From contig JAZBRS010000026.1 of assembly GCA_037176725.1 (NCBI GenBank), positions 150,361,501-150,425,500 on the forward strand: a stretch of 64,000 bases of DNA, written 5' to 3'. This document shows positions 55,561 through 64,000 of the stretch, piece by piece. This DNA comes from Posidonia oceanica (lineage: Eukaryota > Streptophyta > Magnoliopsida > Alismatales > Posidoniaceae). Each line of letters begins with the position of its first letter. Within the stretch, counting starts at the first letter, position 1. The position numbers and the translations under genes are program-made. The notes below the pieces were generated by a model that had not been told where the DNA came from, did no database searches, and saw nothing but the letters and a program-made list of their open reading frames with translations.

Positions 55561-56579
55561 TCTCTCAGACTCACACAAAAGCCCCTGCAAAGCCTTCTTA
55601 TCGCACAACCCAATTCACCGGCAGAAGCACCCCCCTTGCCCTTATCCTCCTTGGCTTGGCATCCTATCTCTGGGCCTCTCTTCCTGATCCCAAGAGCAAC
55701 CCAAAAAACACACAGCAATTCCCCCAGATCCCTCCTACGCACGGCCAACCCATTCCTCTCCAGAATTCCCACACACAGCACAACAACACCTTCATTGCAC
55801 AGCGCCTCCACGTAGCACCCCAGCCCCCCTCAGACCACTCCTCCACACTCCTGGAACCACCACGATCCCAGGGAGAGATCCATCGCAGCCTAGAGAGCCA
55901 CATAGCCCCGTAGCAACCAGAATTTGGCAGAGACACCCAAAAATCTGCATTCCTTCTCTAAGCAGCGTAACCAAGTTCGGAGGGCATCTGGAGCACCCTC
56001 AGCACGCCTGCAACTTGTCCAGACCTCGCCACACGCTTCCTAGCCTCCCGTGCGCCTTCGCGAGCCCTCGCCGGACAGCTGCAACCCATCGAGGTCGGCA
56101 GCACAACCCAAACTCCCGCACAGGTAACAGTTGTCATTTTCAGTTTCATAGCATGTCTACCTTGCTTCCTAGCCAATTAGAACTAGGTTTAGAGCCGTAG
56201 GTCGCCATTTTGCCGCCGCTGCGTAGTCATCTTCTTCAGCGAGCCTCTGCAACCGTCGTCATGCGGCAGGCCCCCGCAGCCCTCCGGACCGCTCCCTGAG
56301 CTCCGCCCGAGCTCCAGCACCTCAACCCCACACCGCCCAAGCAGCTCAGCAGCCTCTAGCACCCGCTCCACCTTCGGCAAGCTCCTGCAGAAGCCAGCCA
56401 GGTCGGCAGACCAGCTCCGGCACTCTCCCGCGCTGCCGAGACCACCGCCATGCTCCCCTGCACCGCCCGTAGCCTCCTAGACCCTCAGCCACCACCTCCG
56501 CCCCCTTCTTCTCCGGCTGCGGTGCTGCAGTGTCGAGCGACACTGTAGCACTGTAGTAGGAGTTAAGTTAAATTTATTT

Positions 56580-57810
56580 TCGTAGGTTTAATTGTTGCAT
56601 TGCATTTAGGTCCTGCATCAATCAAAATCATTTAAATCAGTATTTTAACTTTGTTGCATTGCATCTAAGCCCACTGTTTTACTTTATTTGCACTTAAGTC
56701 CTAAAATAAATCACAACATGCATTTAATTTAGGGTTTTACCTTATTGTATTGCATCTGTATCCCCATGCTCTAATTTATTTGCATTTAGGTCCTAAATAA
56801 ATCACAGCATGCATGACATCTCTGATTTTGTTTTGTTACATTGCATTTGCATCCCTAGCTTTTAATTAAATTGCATATTAGTCCTGCATCAATTAAGCAT
56901 TCATTTAACATGCATTTTTGACTTTATTGCATTACTGAAAAGCCCTACATGTTCTGAAAATTGCATTTAAGTCCTATAACATGTTTACATGTGATTTAAA
57001 TGAGATTTTCTTGCCTTATTACATTGTAAATAAGTCCCCAGAGTTCTAATATTTGCATTTAGGTCCTGTTTTGCTATAAACTGTGATTTAAATGCAAGTG
57101 TTAACCTTATTACATTGCAATGAAGCCCAGCATGTTTTAAAAATTGCATTAAGGTCCTTCCTACCTCTAGAAGTCCTTTATTTGCATTCTTTTAAACTAC
57201 ATTGCATTGCATGCTGATTTTGCACTTCATTTAACTGCATTAAGGACTTGCCTGCATCTAGATGTCTTTTAATTGCATTTTTAAACTAACCTGGCATTGC
57301 CTGTTAATCCTGCATTAAGTATTAATTGCATATAAGTCCTGCATGCATCTAGAAGCCATTAAATACCATGTTTTAGCTTCATTGGCATTGCATCTGCCTC
57401 CTGCATTTGCATTTAAGCCCAGCATGCATTAATCTTTACATTTTAGCATCATTTAGGTGCCATGTTGCATTGCAAGCATGTACAACAGTCATTTGCATTG
57501 CATATCTTAACTATTGCAGGCTTTAATCTTTGCCATTGCATTGCACAGCATCTGGCATGCTTTCTTGCATTGCATATAGGTCCCCATGCTGCATGCATTT
57601 GCATTTCTAGCCCTGCATTGCATTTAAACCCTGTAGTTTTCTAAATTTGCACATAGGACCCTATAGTTTTCCAAAATTGCACATAGGTCCCTGCATTTGC
57701 ATCCTTGCATGCATAGCATCCCTTTGGCATTGCATATAGCTCCCATGCATTCATTTAGGCATTACTAGTCTCCTAGCATGTAAGACACCATGCATTGCAC
57801 ACATTTAGGG
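56580..57810 (+). repeat. Degenerate TTGCATTTAGGTCC array
   Basis: About 12-15 diverged units sharing ATTGCATTGCAT and TTTAGGTCCTGCAT. Matches 33740-34990 in copy A. Confidence 0.78.
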
Positions 57811-58029
57811 CTAATCTTGCACCTAGACCCTTATTTGGCCCCCTTTAGTTGGTCCTTGAGCCATCTGACTTGCAATCTGAATAACTTCTGATCGGACCGT
57901 TTGATCTTCACGATCTAACTATCCAAGTCTTCCTGGTTGAATGCTCTTTCATTTAAACAAAAGTTATTTTAGATCAGGCCTCAGATTCTCAAAATAAACC
58001 CATCTGAAGAACTGCATAGCATTCATTGC

Positions 58030-58540
58030 CTTCTCATTCGCATTGCATGCATCGTTTTCCGCACCAGCATTTGTTTTCTTCGCATGTTGCTTGCATTTGC
58101 ATCATTTTGCATGCCCGCCTTGTTTTCTCTTGCTTTTGCATCGTTTTGTGTGCCCGCCTTATTTTCTTTTGCATTTGCCTCGTTTTGCGTGCCACTTTTT
58201 TTATTTGCATATCGTTTGCACTTTTGCCTCGTTTTGCGTGCCGCTTTGTTTTATTTGCATATTGCTTGCACTTTTGCCTCATTTTGCACACTCGCTCCCG
58301 TTTTCTTTTGTATTTCGCCTAGTTTTGCGTGCTACTTTGTTTTATTTACATATCGCTTGCACTTTTGCATTATTTTGCGTGCCCGCCTTGTTTTCTTTTG
58401 CATTCGCCTCGTTTTACGTGCCCACTCTCATTTTCCATTTGCATTTGCACCGTTTTCCGCACCAGCTTTCGTTTCCCCTTACATGTCGCTTGCATTGCAT
58501 TGTTTGCACCGCTGTTTTGTTTTATCGCATGCATTTGCAT
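58030..58540 (+). repeat. Tandem repeat with TTTGCCTCGTTTTGCGTGCC core
   Basis: About eight imperfect units of 50-65 bp built on TTGCATTTGCCTCGTTTTGC plus GTGCCCGCC. Overlapping ORFs of repeated Phe/Ala/Cys/Leu peptides are translations of this repeat. Confidence 0.8.
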
Positions 58541-59159
58541 TAGGGCGATGATGCTTACTGCCTAAGAGTTCTCACGAAGCAGAGCTTGCCTGTTTGGAAC
58601 ACTAGCAGCGTTGCTGAGCACATAGATTGCACGTTTAATTCCCTGCGCGCATCTTAGCACTTAGAGCACACATTAGAGCATGCATTCAGACATTCATTGC
58701 ATTTAGGCATTAGGCAAGCCTCTTCCTGCATTTGTGAGCGAGATAGCCTAAGAAAGACCGATTCTCGGACGTATCGGGGGTGCCTAACACCTTCCCCGTG
58801 CGTAACAGGAGTCCTTGCCCTTTCTCTTGGCCCGCACTGACCATTTCCCTCATCCTAGGCACGAGTCATAGCATAGCATAGCATGGCATTGCATTGCATC
58901 GCATCTCTTTGCATCCTCTTTGCATCCGATTTTGCATGTCTTTTCATGCATTTCCCTCGGTTTCCTTGTCTCCCAACTCAATAGACCTGGTGGCGACTCT
59001 GATTTGTTTTATCATTTCCTTTTCTTCTTTTTGCCAGCATTTCCGAGTCAAGTTTCTTTCATCGGATTCCGCCGCACATAGTGAACCTAATTCTGATTTG
59101 TGCACGCAAGCTTTGGCATCGTGCATGGACGATTTGAATTTTAGGATTACTACACTATC

Positions 59160-59685
59160 CGAGAACGTCAAAAGTGGTAGTCGATCCCTGAGGAATTAAG
59201 ACGGAGGCTATGAAGCTACACCCAATGCTTCTGCTACCCACATGTAGCCCAAGGCTATACTCTGCGAAGCTGAGGCCTCATCCCGAACTAAGAGTGAGAA
59301 TGAGAGCCACCAACCACAACTCGGCATGGTGTTGCTCGAGGATCGAGGACCCTTGAATCAGAAAATGCAGAAGCATCCTCTCGGCAATGGCTGCTTTGAA
59401 TCCTAAGCTACCAGAAACACACATGCATAATAACCTATCTTCCCCTTCTTTTGTTTTCGAAAACTGGAGTTTAGGACGAGCACTTTTTGCCCAACCTCGC
59501 TCAAAGGCTCTGCGCTTTTCAAATTTTGCTGCCCATCGTGTTGGGTAGGTCCGTGATGACCGGCATGTCCCTTGTTTGTCACTCAATGACGTCGCATCGC
59601 ATGCCCGTGCTGAGACATTGCACACCCACCACGATGGGTCCCTGTTTTCTCCTCTGCATCATCGCGCATTCCTATGCATCGAGCG
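59160..59685 (+). other. Tat element interior, no gene seen
   Basis: Mixed sequence after solo LTR C. Frames are short and broken, and I recognise no domain. Confidence 0.5.
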
Positions 59686-59945
59686 ATAGCCCTAACTGTC
59701 CGGTTGACACCCATCAAAATGTCTTTATCGAGCTGATATCCCTAACTATTCGGCAATGAGTCCGTCAACTTATCACCGGGTCGGCAGCCCTAACTGCTCG
59801 GTGATAGGTCCGTTGACTTATCACCCTGCATTTCTCTCTACATTATCCCATTGCATTCCCCACTGGCATTGCACATCGCACTGTGAGCCCCTACATCCAT
59901 CTCACTGCATCCAGGCTGGTACCCCTAACTACTCGGCTGGCAAAC
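59686..59945 (+). repeat. Double stem-loop minisatellite, diverged part
   Basis: Four to five units of the same kind (GATAG-CCCTAA-CTGTC, GGCAG-CCCTAA-CTGCT; stem B GATAGGT-CCGTTG-ACTTATC at about 59803-59822). Confidence 0.75.
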
Positions 59946-60054
59946 TCATTAGTTTTGTCTCCACTTTGCATTCTGATGCCAAGGGTGCCTCGGTTGTCCC
60001 TTGATATCTCTCATCGATACCAGGGGCATCTTTATTTTGGCTGCCCTCTGGTAT

Positions 60055-60330
60055 CACATCTCCATCAGCATCCGAGCTAACATCCCCAATTGTTACGGGA
60101 GCGTCTACGGACCTCTGTCACACCTTCGGGTATGGTATTCTCGTTGCATTCGTGGTTACAAGTCATCCCACTTGTCACCACCTCTCTTGCCTGACAGACT
60201 CGCTGGCCTGCCACCGCCTTCGATACCAAGTGCGTCTAGTAGCCCCTTGGCATTGTCTCACCCTCATTTGGACTGACATCCCCAACTGTCGCGAGAGCGT
60301 CTATGGACCTCTATCGCACCTTCTGGTTCG
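60055..60330 (+). repeat. Two diverged copies of a ~200-bp repeat
   Basis: CATCCCCAATTGTTACGGGA, GCGTCTACGGACCTCTGTC (60070-60125) and CATCCCCAACTGTCGCGAGA, GCGTCTATGGACCTCTATC (60278-60330) are clear copies about 200 bp apart. Confidence 0.7.
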
Positions 60331-60355
60331 GTATTCCCGCCCTTCTCCACCCTCA

Positions 60356-60650
60356 TCCGGGCTGATAGCCCCAACTATCCGGTGATGAGTCCGTTAACTC
60401 CTCGCGGGCTGATAGCCCCAACTATCCAGTGATGAGTCCGTTAACTCCTCGCAGGCTGATAGCCCCAACTATCCGGTGATGAGTCCGTCAACTCCTCGTG
60501 GGCTGATACTCCCCAACTATCCGGTGATGAGTCTGTTAACTCCTCACGGGCTGATGATCCCCAACTATCCGTTGATGAGTCTGTCAACTCCTCACAGGAC
60601 TGATAACCCCCAACTATCCAGCGATAGGTCTGTTAACTTATCACTTTTTC
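60356..60650 (+). repeat. Regular 47-bp double stem-loop minisatellite
   Basis: Six units start at 60361, 60408, 60455, 60502, 60550 and about 60598 (47-48 bp). Stem A is GATAG-CCCCAA-CTATC, perfect in the first three. Stem B is GATGAGT-CCGTTA-ACTCCTC with one mismatch, and GATAGGT...ACTTATC in the last unit. Confidence 0.88.
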
Positions 60651-60769
60651 GTCGTAGCGTAATTGCATTCTGTTGCTTGTCATAGCATATCATTGCATGT
60701 CATCATGCACCTTCTTTGTGTTCTCAGTAGAATCAGTACTAGTTTCACATTTCATCATCACACGGACAT

Positions 60770-61190
60770 CGCGCACTTAGGATCCGAACCCCTGGTTCAC
60801 GTATTACTTAAGGGAGCATCCTCGGCACCCGTAGCTCTCCACAGCTTGCCTGCTTTGGATGATACTCGCGGTGGTGCACAAGTAGGATCGTTTCCTCGGT
60901 TTCACATGCCCGGCATCACACTGTACATATACTGCATTTCACTATATAACATTGCATCACATCGCATTCTTATTGCGCTACTACTCCTCAGTAGTCATTA
61001 CACCAACTTCCGCCTTCCGTTTCCCGAACATGGCATACTTAGGAAATCGAACCCTTGGCTCGCGCATTGCTAAAAGGCATCCTCAGCAACGCAAAAACTT
61101 TAAAGAGTTTTGCCTACTCTGAATGTCGCCCATGGTAGTGCACGGCCCAGGATCGCTTCCTCAGCATTACGTGCCCACCACCGCATGCAC
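60770..61190 (+). repeat. Two diverged copies of a ~155-bp repeat
   Basis: CGCACTTAGGATCCGAACCC (60774) and CATACTTAGGAAATCGAACC (61033) start two copies that also share CATCCTCRGCA, a TGCCTRCTYTG part, GGTRGTGCAC and GGATCGYTTCCTC. They are spaced by about 260 bp. Confidence 0.68.
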
Positions 61191-61537
61191 ATCCACAACA
61201 CCATACATTTGATACCAAACCCATGCTGGAGCTACTTTGGCCCAGCGCTCGTGCTTCATCTGGCTTTCTTTTGCACTGCCCAGCGACACCTTTCCACCAC
61301 ACCACGTGCATGTGTCACCCTTTTTCCCCCAGTGGAGTACAGTGCAATGAGCATTAATGTAGGCATCACATTAGCGTAAGCATTGCATCAACATCTTCAT
61401 TGCGGCGACGAGTCATGATCTTCGGTGCATCCACCAGATAAGTGACTCATGCCCACAGTAACATCGCGCTCCTGCCGGCGTCAGGAGGGGTGTCTAGTCT
61501 ACCCTGAGCAGTGGCCTCGGTCCCCTTGACCTCACTC
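61191..61537 (+). other. Tat element 3' untranslated region
   Basis: No gene seen. Includes AGCATTAATGTAGGCATCAC and a GC-rich stretch before the polypurine tract. Confidence 0.5.
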
Positions 61538-61550
61538 AGGGAGGGGCATC
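61538..61550 (+). promoter_or_regulatory. Polypurine tract of the Tat element
   Basis: AGGGAGGGGCATC directly precedes the LTR start TGTAGACACC. It primes plus-strand synthesis. Confidence 0.8.
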
Positions 61551-64000
61551 TGTAGACACCCCATTTTGATAGCCTAGACGATGGTGGATCTTGCTGGAGG
61601 CTCGCTTGGATCTCGGGATGGCTCTCTCTTTCAAACCCACCCTAAAACCTCATCTAAACCCTCACAAAACCTCACCTAAGCCTTAGCGCACACCTAACCT
61701 AAGCCAAAACACCCAAAAACAACCATTTGACCTCCTAGACTTGTTGGACGCAGGCATTGGCAACGTCTTACGTTGGACGTGCTCTGTGCCAGTGTCCAAC
61801 GAGTCGAGGACTATAAACTGCCTCCGCGACCTCTGGCTCACCACTCGTCCTCTTCACCGTCCTTCGCACTTACTCACCGTTCCCTCAGCCACTTACTCAC
61901 CACTCCCAGCCATCCACTACGTGCCAAGCCCAGTAACTCGGCCTGCCACCGCGTCATCTCCTCCCCAGCTGACTTTCCGCTCACCTCGACCTCACTGCCA
62001 TGGCCGCCTGTGTCCTGCCACCACGGCGACTTTGGCAACCTCTTGACACGCCACACTTACTCTCCTAACACCCACGACTTCGACAAACACCCCCAGCCAC
62101 AACCTTTCCTCCTCGGGTGTGCCATTTCCACCATCTTCTCTGTCGGAACCCAAAAAGAGAACCCAACACACCAGAGCCCTCCACACACAACACAGCCAGC
62201 TCTGGAACCTGGAGAAGCTTTTGAGAGATCCCCCTAGCCTTCTCGAACCTTCCTCCATGCCCGAGAGAGCCCACAGCAGCCTCCCCTTCCGCGAGTTCGC
62301 CGCATTCTGTCCAAGCTCGCCGGCGGCCGCGCACAACCCGTTCAAGCCGCACACAAGTAATTCCTTCTCCTTGGTGCGCTCCTCATATCCTCCCTCACCT
62401 CAGCAACGCTTCATAGCTGGGCTTCATCACTTTTCGGCCTTGTAGATGGCCAGAAACGTCTTGAATGCCGACGGCGAGAGGGAGGAGGTTGGTAGAGCAA
62501 ACCACCCACCTATTTCTAGCTTTGAATGCATGGTTATGTTCCTTATTGCATGCTCATGCTTACCTGCTATTTAGCTCTCCATTTTGGATTGATCTATGCA
62601 TCATTTTTGGCCGGGAAGATTCCCGACGTGTTGGACACATGGCCTGGTGCGTCCAACGTTGGACATGTCCTGAGGCAGCGTCCAATGTTCCTACTAGTTT
62701 TCTGTTTAGTTATTTATTTTTATGTTTATGTTTATGTTGCCATGATCTGGATGCTATGGTTGTGTGGATCACCTTGCATGTTTCCATTTAAGCTATTTAC
62801 ATGCCATGCTTTAATCTTGCCTAGATCTTGGCTTGTTTCTCACCTCCATATTTCAGTTTAACCTGCCTGGGTGTAGGACGCTAGAGTTCCCAACGTCCTA
62901 TGTTGGACGCTGGTAGAGCTCGCGTCTTTCTCCCAAGTTTATCTGCTTGCATCTTGCATCTTATTGTTTACTTTATTTTGAGATGCTTGTCTAGCCCATG
63001 TGTGTGCATGTTGTTCCATGGGTTTTCTCTCAGCTTCTTGCAGGTTTACATCATTTTTCATCATATTGCATGTCGTAGTTTGCATGTTTCTGTCTGCTCA
63101 GTGTTGGACGCAGAATGCTCTAGCGTCCTATGTTGGACGCCGTGTTTTCTAGCGTCCAACACTCTGCTTTGCTTAAATCATGCTCATGCTTGCATCCTGC
63201 CTTTAAATCTCTTTTGGCTGTTTATATTGATTGCCTAGCATGATATACATGTCTACCACTGCCATTTTGCATTAGCATCGCATCTACATAGCCAGCATGC
63301 ATGCATCTCTTTTAAAACCAAGGCAGAGCTGTTGGACACTGTGTTCTTCTGCTTCCAATGTTGGACGTAGGTGGTCTCAGCGTCCAATGCCCTCTGTCAG
63401 TTTAAAAATCATTCTGAGCTTGCATTTGATTTCTGAGCCTTGCGCTTTAGTCTTCTAGCATGCTTTATCTGTCCATGGTTTTTATATTGCATTAAATGCA
63501 TGATTTCCAAGGTTACACGTAGGTTTTCCTTCAATTCCTCATTTCTCTGTGTTGGACGCTAGTTGTCCCAGCATCCAACATAGGACACAGGTCATTCCTA
63601 CGTCCAATGCTTTCAATTGGCTGAATTCTATTTTTAAGCGCTGATTTTGTTTTGGCCATCGCTTTCTGCATTTTGTTGGTTCCAGTACATGCCTTGACAC
63701 CCATGCATGTTGTCGGACCCCTATTTCCCGATTTTACTCCTTGCATCGCCCGTTTTCCCGTGGTTTTTCGCCTCGGACTTGTTTTACCTGATTTCCATTG
63801 CATGTCGCTTCACATCGCATGGTTTTCATCGTTGTTTTGATTTCTCGCCTGCATTGCATTAGGGCCGTGATGCTTACTGTCTGTAGTTCTTACGAACTAG
63901 GGTTTGCCTGGTTCGGAACACAGGCAACGCTGCTGAGCACATAGGCTGCACGTTTAATTTCCCATGCATGGCATTCAAGCATTTAGACATTAAAGCATTT
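61551..64000 (+). repeat. 3' LTR of the Tat element, runs off the window
   Basis: Starts TGTAGACACCCCATTTTGA. From about 63100 it matches the truncated 5' LTR (36300-37190). By comparison some 410 bp remain beyond the window, giving an LTR of about 2.9 kb. It contains six TTGGACG/CGTCCAA hairpin doublets (61743, 62629, 62876, 63101, 63331, 63550). Small ORFs near 61770-62440 are Pro/Ser/Ala-rich and not supported. Confidence 0.85.

Larger units (their letters stand above)
54528..59154 (+). mobile_element. Solo LTR, Tat-type family II (copy C), 4.6 kb
   Basis: Begins TGTAGACACCCC and ends GGATTACTACA, with a perfect duplication CTATC (54523-54527 and 59155-59159). It has the same block order as copy A (telo-box cluster 54590-54875, CT-rich tract 54890-55560, GC-rich part to 56560, TTGCATTTAGGTCC array, GATCGGACCGT block near 57890, tandem TTTGCATCGTTTTG-like repeats 58030-58540, conserved block near 58775, TGGCGACTC at 58991). 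It is a different subfamily from the element it sits in. ORFs up to 311 codons in the CT tract are not genes. Confidence 0.92.
36300..64000 (+). mobile_element. Tat-lineage LTR retrotransposon with gag only
   Basis: The 5' LTR remnant (36300-37604), tRNA primer site (37608), gag (38673-39990), stem-loop minisatellite (40162-40494 and 50336-50615), a small ORF (50830-51250 plus 54266-54405), further repeats (59160-61537), polypurine tract (61538-61550) and 3' LTR (61551 onward) belong together. The two LTR parts are near-identical by eye over about 890 bp. Insertions of a copia element and two solo LTRs add up to about 17.5 kb. The element's own interior is about 6.5 kb, and no protease, RT or integrase is found, so it should depend on a partner element. 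Confidence 0.8.

Noticed and set aside
54880..55913. 311-codon plus-strand ORF rich in Phe, Ser, Leu and Pro.
   Set aside because: It is a translation of the CT-rich tract of a solo LTR. All three frames are similarly open.
58026..58565. Overlapping plus-strand ORFs with repeated Phe/Ala/Cys/Leu peptides, membrane-protein-like.
   Set aside because: They translate a tandem repeat inside an LTR.
60361..60600. TGATGAGTCCGT in the 47-bp array looks like the start of a hammerhead ribozyme core (CTGATGAGTCCGTGAG).
   Set aside because: The matching GAAA segment and a cleavage triplet in the right place are missing, and the sequence is better explained as one arm of stem B.
40162..60650. Short regularly spaced palindromic repeats, CRISPR-like at first sight.
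   Set aside because: Repeats are contiguous without unique spacers and lie inside a plant retrotransposon.

Overview
The window is repeat-rich chromosomal DNA from a flowering plant. I base this on the element types: a plant-type LINE, a CACTA element, a Tourist-like MITE, an Ac-type hAT element, a SIRE/Maximus-type Ty1/copia element, a chromodomain Ty3/gypsy element and Tat-lineage Ty3/gypsy elements with a second RNase H. I found no intact host gene, no rRNA and no convincing tRNA. The species cannot be told from the sequence.

Layout. 1-4971: a LINE split by a solo LTR (512-3244). 5853-15411: a CACTA element without visible transposase, holding a second solo LTR (6771-11418), a MITE and gene-like fragments. 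16650-20395: a decayed Tat-lineage gypsy fragment (minus strand). 21082-36299: a chromovirus (minus strand) broken by five insertions: a Tourist-like MITE, a hAT element, two solo LTRs and a truncation on its 5' side. 36300 to the window end: a Tat-lineage element with gag but no pol. Its 5' LTR is truncated and its 3' LTR runs off the window. It is interrupted by a full-length copia element (40495-50335), a solo LTR (51251-54260) and another 4.6-kb solo LTR (54528-59154). Removing the insertions with one copy of each target-site duplication rejoins reading frames in several places, so most boundaries are precise to the base.

There are six solo LTRs, five with perfect 5-bp target-site duplications, against one complete LTR retrotransposon. 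Coding regions are broken mostly by single stop codons, which fits methyl-cytosine decay in silenced repeats.

The least expected structure is at DNA/RNA level. (i) A 47-50 bp minisatellite in the gag-only Tat element alternates two short stem-loops whose arms change in a compensatory way between units. (ii) A 14-bp palindromic motif (ATCGGTATGCCGAT type) is repeated in the copia LTR and again upstream of an accessory ORF in the same element. In both places it sits next to a TATA box, and it also occurs in an unrelated gypsy-type LTR. (iii) Four related long LTRs share conserved ends but carry a different dyad or tandem-repeat module at about the same internal position. (iv) The start of the Tat-type LTRs is packed with telo-box-like AAACCCTAG motifs.
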